Source: Fodinibius roseus
Lineage (GTDB): Bacteria; Bacteroidota; Rhodothermia; Balneolales; Balneolaceae
Assembly: GCF_900129315.1 (NCBI RefSeq)
Contig: NZ_FQUS01000008.1
Coordinates: forward strand, 62,001 to 126,000
DNA: 64,000 bases
Direction of reading: 5' to 3'
The notes below the pieces were generated by a model that had not been told where the DNA came from, did no database searches, and saw nothing but the letters and a program-made list of their open reading frames with translations. Positions 45,403 to 54,172 of the stretch are shown here, one piece after another (position 1 is the stretch's first letter; each line of letters opens with the position of its first letter). The position numbers and the translations under genes are program-made.

Positions 45403-46635
45403 ATGATTATTGTACCTTTGGGTGTTGCATCAGCAACCCCGACAGCAACCCGACATTTATCATCCATCGCCGTCTGGAGAGAAGGCAGCGTTTTCTTGTT
45501 CGATTGTGGGGAAAATGCCCAAATGCGAATGTTACAAGGAGGACTAAAACGTTCTCAGATTGACTATATCTTTATATCTCACTTTGATACGGATCATTAT
45601 TCCGGCCTGATTGGGCTGCTGTCGACCCTGCAGCTACAACGGCGCGACCGCCCCATAACACTGGTGGGTCCCACCGGAATAAAAGATTTTGTAGAATGGA
45701 ATTTTGAGTTTTCCAATATCAACCTGAACTACGAAATCGAATATGTTGAAGTTGAGGAGGACTTTGAGGAAGAGCGGGTCGTCGATACCGATGATTACTA
45801 TGTAGAAGCGCGTCCTCTTAATCATACCAAGTTTTGCATCGGCTACCGCCTGCAGGAGAAAGATCTCCCGGGCAAAGTTGATGCCGAGAAAGCTCAGAAG
45901 CAGGGAATAAGCGAAGATTGGCAGTATAAAGATCTTAAAGCCGGTATAGATGTTGAACTGGAAGACGGCACCGTGGTTAAGTCCGCGGATATTGTGGGTC
46001 ATCCCCGTCCCGGTGATAGTTTTGCTTATATTACCGATACCAAATACTGTCCCAATTCGGTGAGGCTGGCTAAAAATACCAATGTGCTCATCCATGAGGC
46101 TACCTTTAGCGACAGCCTTTCCGATAAAGCCGAAGAGACCGGACATTCCACGGCCAAGGATGCCGCACGGGTTGCCAATGAGGCCAAAACAAAGCTTCTG
46201 GTCATTACCCATTTCTCTGCTCGCTATACCAACGAGTATGTGCTGTTGCGTGAAGCCCGGGATGATTTCTTTCCTACCTGGGTGGCGACTGAATTGCGGC
46301 CGATCTTTACCGATCCAGCCCACGAAAAAGGGATCATCAAGCCTAAAGTCTATATTAAGGAGATCAACCGGGACAATAATAACAGCAATAAGAATAAGGG
46401 TTCTAAACGGAAAAAACGCAGCAGCGGCAAGAAAAAGCGTCGCATGCGTAAACGGAAAAACTCGCCGGGAAAGAAACGCCGGAGCCGAAAAAGCAGTAAG
46501 AAACGAAGCGGGAAATCGCGAAGCTCTAACAATAAAAACAATGGAGGAAACGGAGGGAACAAAAACAATAATAATGAACGAAAACCCAAGCAAATTACCC
46601 CCCGTACTCCCTTTGACGATTTCGACCGATTCTAA
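45403..46635 (+). CDS. rnz: Ribonuclease Z-like metallo-beta-lactamase protein with basic C-terminal tail
   Basis: RNase Z trims the 3' trailer of tRNA precursors. The first about 325 residues match it: the metal motif is SHFDTDHYSGL, PLNHTKFCIGYRLQE, ITDTKYC, LIHEATF, GHSTAKDAARVA and ITHFSARY. The usual HxHxDH motif reads HFDTDH, so the second His is Asp. The last 85 residues are a low-complexity tail of Lys, Arg, Ser and Asn (KRKKRSSGKKKRRMRKRK), ending TPRTPFDDFDRF. Such a tail is not part of standard RNase Z and could bind RNA. The gene is inserted between the two halves of an ABC exporter, 12 bases before the second. Confidence 0.9.
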   Translation: MIIVPLGVASATPTATRHLSSIAVWREGSVFLFDCGENAQMRMLQGGLKRSQIDYIFISHFDTDHYSGLIGLLSTLQLQRRDRPITLVGPTGIKDFVEWNFEFSNINLNYEIEYVEVEEDFEEERVVDTDDYYVEARPLNHTKFCIGYRLQEKDLPGKVDAEKAQKQGISEDWQYKDLKAGIDVELEDGTVVKSADIVGHPRPGDSFAYITDTKYCPNSVRLAKNTNVLIHEATFSDSLSDKAEETGHSTAKDAARVANEAKTKLLVITHFSARYTNEYVLLREARDDFFPTWVATELRPIFTDPAHEKGIIKPKVYIKEINRDNNNSNKNKGSKRKKRSSGKKKRRMRKRKNSPGKKRRSRKSSKKRSGKSRSSNNKNNGGNGGNKNNNNERKPKQITPRTPFDDFDRF

Positions 46636-46647
46636 ATCCATAGGAGT

Positions 46648-48432
46648 GTGAGCAACAAGCAGACCGATAATGCCGTCGATTCACACCTGCTTCGGCGGCT
46701 TTATCAATTTATCAAACCCTACCGCTGGTATGTCGTTCTGGGCATAATGCTGACCCTCGGGGCTTCCTTCCTGGGGACCATACGCCCGAAACTGACACAG
46801 GTTGCGGTTGATGATTATATCGCGAACAATGACTTCGAGGGGCTGCTGTGGATAATTGTGCTGCTGTTCGGAGCTCTGGTCGGTGAATTTATTTTACTGG
46901 TTATTAATACTTACCTGACTCGCTGGTTCGGACAGGGTACGCTTTATAACCTGCGCAATGCGGTCTTTAAAAAAATTCAGTCGATGCACGTCCAGTTTTT
47001 TGACAGGAATCCCATCGGCCGTTTGATTACGCGTACCACCAGTGATATTGAGGCCCTCAGCGATCTGCTGAGTGACGGGGTCGTTAATATTATGGGCGAT
47101 ATGTTCCGTATTTTCTTCATCCTGTACTTTATGTTCAGCATGAGCTGGGAGCTCTCGCTTGTGGCGATCTCGGTACTTCCCCTGTTGTTTTATGCCACTT
47201 TTTTGTTCAAGGCCAAAGTGCGCGTTTCCTTTTTGGATGTTCGCGATCAGATCGCACGGCTTAACTCATTTGTTCAGGAACATATCAACGGGATGGCCGT
47301 GGTACAGCTCTTCAACAAAGAGGAGCGACAGCGCAGCAAGTTCAGGGATATCAACAGCAGCTACAAAGGCGCCTACCTGGATACTATTTTTTATTTTGCC
47401 ATCTTTTGGCCCGCTGTAGAAATAATCGCAAGCCTGGCCATGGCCCTGGTCATTTGGTACGGCGGGGGACGTGCGGTCATGGACCAGGTAACCTTTGGTG
47501 TCCTGCTGGCGTTCGTGCAATACGTACGCGACTTTTTCCGGCCCATCCGGGGACTCTCGGAAAAGTTTAATACCCTGCAGTCGGCACTGGCTTCATCAGA
47601 GCGTATTTTTGATGTGATGGACACCTCCAATGAAGTGACCGATCCGGAGCAACCGCGACATATTGATGAGCCGGAGGGACATATTCGCTTTGAGGAGGTC
47701 TGGTTCGGATACAACGAAGAGGAAACCGTGCTTAAGGATGTTTCTTTCGAAGCAGATCCGGGCGAAACCATAGCGATTGTGGGAGCAACCGGGGCCGGCA
47801 AGTCAACGATTATCAACCTCCTGATGCGTTTCTATGATATTAACAGGGGAACTATTTTTCTGGATGGGGTGAATATTCAGGATCTCACCCTGGAGGAACT
47901 GCGCTCCAACTTTGCTTTGGTGCTACAGGATAACGCCCTCTTCTCGGGTACCATCATGGAAAATATTACGCTGGGCAACCCGGACATCCCTGAAGAAAAA
48001 GTCATTGAAACGGCCCGGAGCGTGGAGGCCGATCAGTTCATCAACAAGCTGCCCGGCGGCTTTAATTTCAAGCTGAGTGAACGCGGGGCTTCGCTTTCCA
48101 TGGGACAACGCCAGCTGATCTGCTTTATCCGGGCGATGGTATACGATCCGACGATCCTGGTGCTGGATGAGGCCACCTCAAGTGTGGATTCTGAGACCGA
48201 GGATATTGTCAACCGGGTCTGTGACCGGCTGATGGAGGGACGTACGTCCATCGTCATTGCACATCGGCTGTCGACCATTCACGAGGCCGACCAGATTCTG
48301 GTGATGCACAAGGGAGAGATCAGGGAAAAAGGAACGCATGGAGAGCTGCTTCAAAAAGAGGGAGGTATCTACCGCAAGCTGTACGAACTGCAGTATAAGG
48401 ATGAGTTTGTACCCTCGACCAAATCCGCCTGA
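46648..48432 (+). CDS. ABC exporter half-transporter with degenerate signature (subunit 2)
   Basis: This 594-residue half-transporter has six membrane helices (about 20-320) and an ATPase domain. Walker A is GATGAGKST, Walker B ILVLDEATSSVD with the catalytic Glu intact, H-loop IAHRLST, but the signature reads LSMGQRQ instead of LSGGQ. In a dimer with the protein encoded at 43523, the intact Walker sites of this half face the intact signature of the other, giving one consensus and one degenerate ATP site as in known heterodimeric exporters. It starts with GTG 12 bases after rnz, with GGAG upstream. Confidence 0.94.
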   Translation: MSNKQTDNAVDSHLLRRLYQFIKPYRWYVVLGIMLTLGASFLGTIRPKLTQVAVDDYIANNDFEGLLWIIVLLFGALVGEFILLVINTYLTRWFGQGTLYNLRNAVFKKIQSMHVQFFDRNPIGRLITRTTSDIEALSDLLSDGVVNIMGDMFRIFFILYFMFSMSWELSLVAISVLPLLFYATFLFKAKVRVSFLDVRDQIARLNSFVQEHINGMAVVQLFNKEERQRSKFRDINSSYKGAYLDTIFYFAIFWPAVEIIASLAMALVIWYGGGRAVMDQVTFGVLLAFVQYVRDFFRPIRGLSEKFNTLQSALASSERIFDVMDTSNEVTDPEQPRHIDEPEGHIRFEEVWFGYNEEETVLKDVSFEADPGETIAIVGATGAGKSTIINLLMRFYDINRGTIFLDGVNIQDLTLEELRSNFALVLQDNALFSGTIMENITLGNPDIPEEKVIETARSVEADQFINKLPGGFNFKLSERGASLSMGQRQLICFIRAMVYDPTILVLDEATSSVDSETEDIVNRVCDRLMEGRTSIVIAHRLSTIHEADQILVMHKGEIREKGTHGELLQKEGGIYRKLYELQYKDEFVPSTKSA

Positions 48433-48595
48433 TGCCGACGCATCTCCCGGATTTCCGGTAAAAAGTAAGGGCTAAGGATCAAATACCAATTAGCCATTAA
48501 CCAAATTAATCCCTGCCACGAAGATGGGGGCGTCCGAAGCCTTTATCCGTCAGCTGCCAACTTGCTCACAGCCTCCCTCAACAAAGCGAGTCTAA
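48433..48595. other. Intergenic region after the ABC exporter
   Basis: No gene or clear terminator is seen in these 163 bases. They end at the family-2 element. Confidence 0.35.
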
Positions 48596-48818
48596 CCTGG
48601 ATTTCTCACCAAGAAATATTTTCCTCAGCAAGGCGAAGGACGAATGGTGGCGGAAACGTATCTGGATACGTTGAGCAAACCATTTAAGCTTCAACGCAGC
48701 TGAGGGAGAAGTTTCGTAGAAAAAAACCTGTTATTTTTCAAGGACTTAATATTGCTTTAACTCATTATCCAAGAACGGGGTACGATATATTTAACAAAAT
48801 ACTTGTGAGAAATCCAGG
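48596..48818 (-). mobile_element. Family-2 MITE-like element, copy 2, abutting the SLC13 stop codon
   Basis: This 223-bp copy lies in the opposite orientation to the one at 32126. It has a perfect 14-bp terminal inverted repeat (CCTGGATTTCTCAC / GTGAGAAATCCAGG). CTA is present directly on both sides (48592-48594 and 48819-48821, i.e. TAG on the minus strand), the latter being the stop codon of the SLC13 gene. Inside are nested stems (CTCAGC/GCTGAG, AATGGT/ACCATT) capped by ACGTATCCAGATACGT. No ORF. Confidence 0.82.
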
Positions 48819-50633
48819 CTATAGCGGCCATATAAAGGGGATCAGGATGATTACGATCGACCACAGAACCAATTGCAGCGGAAAACCCACCTTGAAAAAG
48901 TCGGTAAAACGGTAGTTACCGGGACCGTATACCATCAGGTTTGTCTGGTAACCGATGGGCGTCAACAGGGACATCGATGCTACCAGGGTAATGGCTATGA
49001 GCAGGCCGCGGGCTTCCACACCTTGTGTTTCCGCAACCGATAAAGCGATCGGAAACATCAGTGCGACCGCACCGTTATTCGTAATGACCTCCGTCATAAT
49101 CGCAGTCACTATAACCACGCCGGCCAGCACGGCCCGGGGACCATAGGCGCTGGTCAGCTCCACCATCCAGCGGCCGATGATTTCGGCTGCGCCACTGACT
49201 TCCATGGCCCTGCCCAAACCTATAGCGGCTCCGATCACAATCAGTACCGTCCAGTCTACTGATTTACGGGCTTCCCCCGCTTCAACAACATTGAACGCCA
49301 GCAACACCGCAACGCCTAAAATGCCCGCCAGCGCTATGTGAAGGGTACCGAGCGTCACCAGCGTTATAATGCCGATTAACACGGCAACGGAAACATAGAG
49401 ATCTTTTCCGCCGGGACGGTGTTCTTTGGCTTCCTTTGTGGCCCCGGGGGCTTCCCCGCCGGCTTCACTGGTCAGGAAAAAGTCCTCGGTATCCTCATAC
49501 GCGCCCCTGAAGGCACGACCGGTGTCAAGGAGTAAAAGATCACCGGCATGGAGTACGAATTCGCCCAGAGGCTGGTCAATACGCTTACCTTTTCTGCGGA
49601 CACCGGTAACCGCTGCTCCGAACCGTTCGAGGAGCTTTGCCTCTTCCAGGGTGGATCCTACCAGCCGGGATCCCTCTTTGATGACCACCTGGTGAAGTTC
49701 CCGGTCCATTTTTTCTTCCCGTTTAATGTTTCTCGGGGGCTGAAGGGCAAGCCGGAGGCCGGGAAAATCGTCAAGGTCGGGAGCTTTTGCCGCTATGCCT
49801 CCTTCCGCAGCATAGAAAAGATGATCGCCGGCGCGGAGTTGCTCATCTTCCGGGACCGGAGCTATCTCACGGTCGTTGCGGTTAATCCGTGAAAGGTAAA
49901 AGCCGGGGAAACTCCCCAGGCCGGCTTCCTCTATGGTTTTCCCGATGACGGCTGCGCCATCCGTAATTTCGAGCTCCACCAGCAGCTCCCGTATTCGTTC
50001 CTCTTCATACCGTATATCACGGCGGGCGGGCGTCAGGAGGGGAGAGACAAAAATGAGATAAATAAGTCCCGCAACAGCACAGGGAACCCCCACCCAGGCG
50101 AGCTCAAAGAAAGAAAGTCCCTCAAACCCATGGCTCAGCAGGAGCCCGTGCGTAATCAGGTTGGTACTGGTCCCGATCAGGGTACAGAGTCCCCCGAGGA
50201 TAGCCGCATAGGAAAGCGGTATCAGCAGTTTCGATACCAGAATATTATTTTTCTGACCCCAGCTTCGGATAGCAGGAATGCCCATAGCGACCACAGGCGT
50301 GTTATTCAGAAAAGCCGAATAGGCAGATACACTGGGACACAATCGCAAAAGAATCTGTTGTATGCTCCGGGTTTCCTTGCCCAGGATAAAATCGCTCGCC
50401 CGGTCCAGCGCCCCGCTTTCCCTCAGTGCCGCTGCCACAACATATAAACTCCCCAGGGCTACCAGGGTGGTATTGCCAAACCCTTCAACCGCCTGGTCCA
50501 GGCTAATGACGCCGCTCACCGTCACGAGAGCCAGAGCGGTCAGCAGTACGGCATCGGGACTCCACAGGTCAATGGCCAGCCCTACAAAAGCAAGAAACAG
50601 TACTCCTAAAATCAGTAATTGATCAAATCCCAT
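48819..50633 (-). CDS. SLC13-family permease with TrkA-C domains
   Basis: This 604-residue inner-membrane transporter has hydrophobic segments at both ends and two soluble RCK/TrkA-C-type domains in the middle (about 205-395), seen as VELEITDGAAVIGKTIEEAG and HQVVIKEGSRLVGSTLEEA. The membrane part includes LNNTPVVAMGIPAI and TNNGAVALMFPIALS, the paired Asn-Asn-Thr/Gly motifs of the DASS/CitT superfamily that bind Na+ and substrate. The family carries dicarboxylates or sulfate; the substrate here is unknown. A family-2 element begins at its stop codon. Confidence 0.92.
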   Translation of the reverse strand: MGFDQLLILGVLFLAFVGLAIDLWSPDAVLLTALALVTVSGVISLDQAVEGFGNTTLVALGSLYVVAAALRESGALDRASDFILGKETRSIQQILLRLCPSVSAYSAFLNNTPVVAMGIPAIRSWGQKNNILVSKLLIPLSYAAILGGLCTLIGTSTNLITHGLLLSHGFEGLSFFELAWVGVPCAVAGLIYLIFVSPLLTPARRDIRYEEERIRELLVELEITDGAAVIGKTIEEAGLGSFPGFYLSRINRNDREIAPVPEDEQLRAGDHLFYAAEGGIAAKAPDLDDFPGLRLALQPPRNIKREEKMDRELHQVVIKEGSRLVGSTLEEAKLLERFGAAVTGVRRKGKRIDQPLGEFVLHAGDLLLLDTGRAFRGAYEDTEDFFLTSEAGGEAPGATKEAKEHRPGGKDLYVSVAVLIGIITLVTLGTLHIALAGILGVAVLLAFNVVEAGEARKSVDWTVLIVIGAAIGLGRAMEVSGAAEIIGRWMVELTSAYGPRAVLAGVVIVTAIMTEVITNNGAVALMFPIALSVAETQGVEARGLLIAITLVASMSLLTPIGYQTNLMVYGPGNYRFTDFFKVGFPLQLVLWSIVIILIPFIWPL

Positions 50634-50845
50634 TGAAAACAGCGTAAGTTTATCCTGGTTGGTTTGGTACGATTAAGTTCATATGACGAACATAGGCTTG
50701 CGCAAGTTTTTTTGTGTTATGGTTTTAAAACGAACATAGAAGCCGGCTAAAACATAGTAAAAAATCCTGTGGTCCGTACAGTTTTTTTTAAACCGATCGA
50801 TCATCTCTTAATGGTACCGGAGTAATTCCCAAAACGTCAGCCGGA

Positions 50846-51832
50846 TTATCGCACTATATCAAACTTTGCCCAGACGGGCAGGTGGTCAGAGGTGGTAGAT
50901 TCAAATTCTGAAATATAATCAAGCGGGGCATCATAGACCGCAACACTTTCGTCCATATAAAAAGGGAAGAGCTCGTCACTAACGGTAATATGATCGATGA
51001 GGTTGCCTTCCTCCATATAGTTAAGGGATGAGGATTCTTTATCGGTGGAAAGAACACGAGTGATCACCTCAAAGTGTTGGGCGTGTTCTATAAATTCGTC
51101 ATAGGGCGTTTCAGCAAAATTACCGGGCTCATGGTAGTAAAGCGATTCATCCACATCATCGTTGTAGTCGCCGAGCAGGATAATGCCGGCACGGGGTTTC
51201 TCATCCATCAGGTAATAAAAGAGTCCCTCTGCCGCCCGCTGCCGTCGCTTATAGGATTCCCCGTAATCGGCTGTATTCGCTTTGCCGTGAACGACAACAG
51301 CATAACATTCAACAGTCGTTTCCTCAAAGGTGTAGTCAAACCGGAAATACAGGGGCGTCCGCCCGTTAGCCCAGAAATAGTTCCAGTCTTGCCGGTATTC
51401 CTCCCGCACATCCGTAATTGCCCCGGCCTCCACAGAATCAATGGTATGGATGTTATAGACAAACGCCATTTTTTGTCCCTTACTGACATGCCCGGCTGTA
51501 AACCCGTGGTAGCCGGTAAGTGGTTCCAGCAGGGTAGCGAGGGCTTCGCGGCTGTGGATTTCCTGGAGAGCAAAAAGATCGGCATCCAGCGAATCCATCA
51601 CCCGGACAGCATTTTTAGTCTGCCGGAAGTCATCGTTTGCTCCGTACCACTCAATATTCCATGTTACCGTTTCAAGGATACCGTCAGGAGCTACAGGCTC
51701 TGTTTGAGGAATCTCTTCCTCCGGCCGATCTTCCTCCCCGTCTTCATAACCCGGGGTACCGCAGCTGTATAAAAACAGGACGGCCGTAAGAAAAAGGAGG
51801 GGGCTTATACTCGAAATAGTCCGGTTCTTCAA
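50846..51832 (-). CDS. Lipoprotein of the endonuclease/exonuclease/phosphatase superfamily
   Basis: This 328-residue protein has a lipoprotein signal (lipobox LYSC, Cys24) and an acidic spacer (GYEDGEEDRPEEEIPQTEP). The catalytic domain has EEP features: VTWNIEWYG, FALQEIHSREAL, VHGKANTADYGESYKRRQRA, LLGDYNDDVDES and the terminal TTSDHLPVWAKF (Ser-Asp-His). It is probably an extracytoplasmic phosphodiesterase or nuclease with metal-dependent chemistry; substrate unknown. It ends up 2 bases from the UspA gene, which lies upstream in the same operon. Confidence 0.88.
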   Translation of the reverse strand: MKNRTISSISPLLFLTAVLFLYSCGTPGYEDGEEDRPEEEIPQTEPVAPDGILETVTWNIEWYGANDDFRQTKNAVRVMDSLDADLFALQEIHSREALATLLEPLTGYHGFTAGHVSKGQKMAFVYNIHTIDSVEAGAITDVREEYRQDWNYFWANGRTPLYFRFDYTFEETTVECYAVVVHGKANTADYGESYKRRQRAAEGLFYYLMDEKPRAGIILLGDYNDDVDESLYYHEPGNFAETPYDEFIEHAQHFEVITRVLSTDKESSSLNYMEEGNLIDHITVSDELFPFYMDESVAVYDAPLDYISEFESTTSDHLPVWAKFDIVR

Positions 51833-51834
51833 CG

Positions 51835-52728
51835 TTATTCAGTTTCAGCCTCTTGCTTGGGATTAATACTCAGTACCGGACTTTTTACATGGCGTACGAC
51901 ATTCGCCGTGGTGCTGCCCATCATCAGGTAGTCGATGCCCGTTCGTCCCACTGTCGACATAACAACGAGATCATACGGGTCGGCTGAGTTGTAGTTGAGA
52001 ATCGCCTCGTGAGGGGTATCCGTAGAGACAATCACATTGGTCGATATCAGGTCGTCGAGTTCGTGAAGCTCCTCTTTGGCCAGGATCTTAAGCCGCTGGT
52101 TGCGAAGCTCAATTTTTGATTTGTCGGGATTACTGTCGTGTTCGGGATCATAGGCAAAAATATTGATAAGCTCCAGCTTTGCATTTGCCTTTAGCGCTAT
52201 CTCTTTGGCATAAGGGAATGCTGCCTTGGAATGATCTGAAAAATCAGTCGTAAGCAGAATTCGGTTCAGGTTTGTAACTTCCCGGTCCTCATTGACGATC
52301 AGCACCGGCAGGTGTGACATGCGCAACACTTTCTCCGCAACGGATCCCAGAAAAAAGCGCGAAAAGCCGGTACGCCCGTGCGTGGACATTACAATCATGT
52401 CAAAGTCTTTGGCTTCCTCAACAATAGCCTGGGCCGGGTTGCCAATGGATATGAGGGGTTTGGTAAGGAGCGAGGGATCAACATTTTCTTCCCCCAGCTC
52501 AGACAGCCGGCTGTGCAGGGCCGTTTCAATTTCTTCGTAATCGTCAATCGCGGTCGATCCCATACCCCCGAACATATAGGGTCCGCCGTCTACCTCGCTA
52601 AGAGGCAGGTATGAGTGAAAAGGGGTGATGGTCCCCTCAAACAGCCGGGCCATCTGCCGGGCCGAATGAAGGGCGCTGGTGCTCAGTTCGGAAAAGTCGA
52701 GCGGCACGAGAATCCTGATATTTTCCAT
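51835..52728 (-). CDS. Tandem universal stress protein (UspA family)
   Basis: This 297-residue cytoplasmic protein has two UspA domains. Each has the ATP-binding motif: STHGRTGFSRFFLGSVAEKV in the first and STVGRTGIDYLMMGSTTANV in the second, both followed by the PVL strand. The first domain starts IRILVPLDFSELSTSALHSA. Members respond to stress or bind nucleotides; no specific partner is evident. It is transcribed with the EEP lipoprotein gene downstream (2-base gap) and is preceded by corA (50-base gap). Confidence 0.94.
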   Translation of the reverse strand: MENIRILVPLDFSELSTSALHSARQMARLFEGTITPFHSYLPLSEVDGGPYMFGGMGSTAIDDYEEIETALHSRLSELGEENVDPSLLTKPLISIGNPAQAIVEEAKDFDMIVMSTHGRTGFSRFFLGSVAEKVLRMSHLPVLIVNEDREVTNLNRILLTTDFSDHSKAAFPYAKEIALKANAKLELINIFAYDPEHDSNPDKSKIELRNQRLKILAKEELHELDDLISTNVIVSTDTPHEAILNYNSADPYDLVVMSTVGRTGIDYLMMGSTTANVVRHVKSPVLSINPKQEAETE

Positions 52729-52778
52729 AATGTAATAATAAAAAATTGAGGTTAACGGAAGTTAAGAATCAATAATGG

Positions 52779-53894
52779 CTAAAGCCATCCTTTTTGTTTA
52801 AAATAAAACACCATGCCGACAGCAATAACAGTCATCAATACCAGAGAGGCCGGGTATCCCCAAAACAGATTGAGTTCCGGCATATTATAGGGACTGGCCT
52901 CGGGATTAAAGTTCATTCCATAGATACCCGCAATGAAGGTAAGAGGGATGAAGATGGTAGCGATAATCGTCAGCACCTTCATCACTTCATTCATCCTGTT
53001 GCTGATATTTGACATATACAGGTCGTGGAGGCTGAGGACCATATCCCGGTAACTTTCCATGGTATCGATTACCTGTATAATGTGGTCATAGACATCCCGC
53101 AGGAACAGTTTGGTGTGATCGGATATCAGGGGAGATTCATCTCGTATAGCCGTATTTAGAGCCTCGCGCAGGGGTCTGATTGCTTTGCGAAAGAGAGCCG
53201 TTTCCTGCCTGACTTTGTGAATCTGGTGCAGCAGATCTTCTTCGTCGTTTTCAAACAATCCTTCCTCGATGTGTAAAATAGTATCCCCGATTTGATCGAG
53301 GGCAGTGAAATAGTGATCAACCACCGTATCGATCAGCGCATAGGCAAGGTAATCGACCGGCTGGGTACGCATACGTCCCCCTTGAACAGTGAGCCGATCC
53401 AGGATCGGCTGAAAATGATTGGTGTCCGTCTCCAGAAACGACAGCACATAGTTGGGGCCCAGCACAATACTTACCTGTTCGGAATGGAGCGCTTTATGCT
53501 CCTTCGAATACATGAACATCCGCAACACGAAAAAGATGCAGTTGTCATAGACCTCCATTTTAGGATGCTGCCCGGTATTTACAATATCTTCCTGGATGAG
53601 CGGATGCAGCTCAAAAAAAGACCAGATGGATTTTAACTTCTCCGTATCATGCAGGCCGTTGACGTTGATCCAGGTTTTCGACGGGTTTTCCAGGTAAGGC
53701 TGGCACTCTTCGATATCGGTAACAGAAAGCCGGTCTACATGCGATTCGTCGTAATCATAGAGCGCAATTTGTACTTCCTCTACTCTCTGTTGACCCATAT
53801 ATTCCACGGTACCCGGAGCAGTGCCGGGTTTTTGGGAACCATTTTTTTTGCGCCGGGACAGGGGATGTATAAATTGCTTTGCCATGCTTGCCAT
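52779..53894 (-). CDS. corA: Magnesium/cobalt transporter CorA
   Basis: CorA is a pentameric Mg2+ channel in the inner membrane. I chose the ATG at 53894 (MASMAKQFIHPL; 371 residues) because the longer frame up to 54098 reads through a terminator and a family-1 repeat. The soluble N-terminal domain contains INVNGLHD and HPLIQEDIVNTGQHPKMEVY. Two C-terminal helices follow, with the signature YGMNF (after IPLTFIAGI) in between. The C-terminus FYFKQKGWL is typical. Next in direction is the UspA gene. Confidence 0.94.
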   Translation of the reverse strand: MASMAKQFIHPLSRRKKNGSQKPGTAPGTVEYMGQQRVEEVQIALYDYDESHVDRLSVTDIEECQPYLENPSKTWINVNGLHDTEKLKSIWSFFELHPLIQEDIVNTGQHPKMEVYDNCIFFVLRMFMYSKEHKALHSEQVSIVLGPNYVLSFLETDTNHFQPILDRLTVQGGRMRTQPVDYLAYALIDTVVDHYFTALDQIGDTILHIEEGLFENDEEDLLHQIHKVRQETALFRKAIRPLREALNTAIRDESPLISDHTKLFLRDVYDHIIQVIDTMESYRDMVLSLHDLYMSNISNRMNEVMKVLTIIATIFIPLTFIAGIYGMNFNPEASPYNMPELNLFWGYPASLVLMTVIAVGMVFYFKQKGWL

Positions 53895-53961
53895 ACTCTT
53901 TGAATTCCGAGGGATGCTATAATATGTACAAGACAAAAGGTATTTCCAAGCATCACAGAAA

Positions 53962-53991
53962 AAAGCCCGTACCTTTGACGATACGGGCCCT
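53962..53991 (-). terminator. Rho-independent terminator of the OmpA lipoprotein gene (minus strand)
   Basis: On the minus strand GCCCGTA and TACGGGC form a perfect 7-bp stem with a 10-base loop, followed by six or more T residues. It lies downstream of the ompA-like gene, with family-1 copy E between the stop codon and this terminator. Confidence 0.8.
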
Positions 53992-54020
53992 GCGAAACCA
54001 AAGGCCGGGAGAATATTCTC

Positions 54021-54162
54021 GAAAGCTTTTGAAAACCCGGGAATTTTGCTCAAGGTCAAGGCCCCCGAGAGGTTGCCCTCGAAGCATATCCTCCCCATAT
54101 GTGAGGCTTCAACCGGCCGATAATGTCGTCATCGGGCAAAAGAACGGATTTACAAAGGCTTC
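54021..54162 (-). repeat. Family-1 dispersed element, copy E
   Basis: This 142-bp copy lies in the 3' untranslated region of the OmpA lipoprotein gene, 10 bases after its stop codon and before its terminator. On the plus strand its ends are GAAAGCTTTTGAAAACCCGG and CGGATTTACAAAGGCTTC. The central part pairs GGTTG with CAACC and GAAGC with GCTTC and shares CATATG-containing and CGATAA segments with copies D and F. Confidence 0.8.
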
Positions 54163-54172
54163 TATCGAATCA

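Noticed and set aside
45634-46641. 335-codon minus-strand frame with hydrophobic segments
   Set aside because: It is antisense to rnz, and its hydrophobicity comes from reading the Lys/Arg codons in reverse.
53895-54098. N-terminal extension of corA
   Set aside because: The extra residues come from the ompA terminator and repeat copy E and do not look like CorA; the start at 53894 fits the family.
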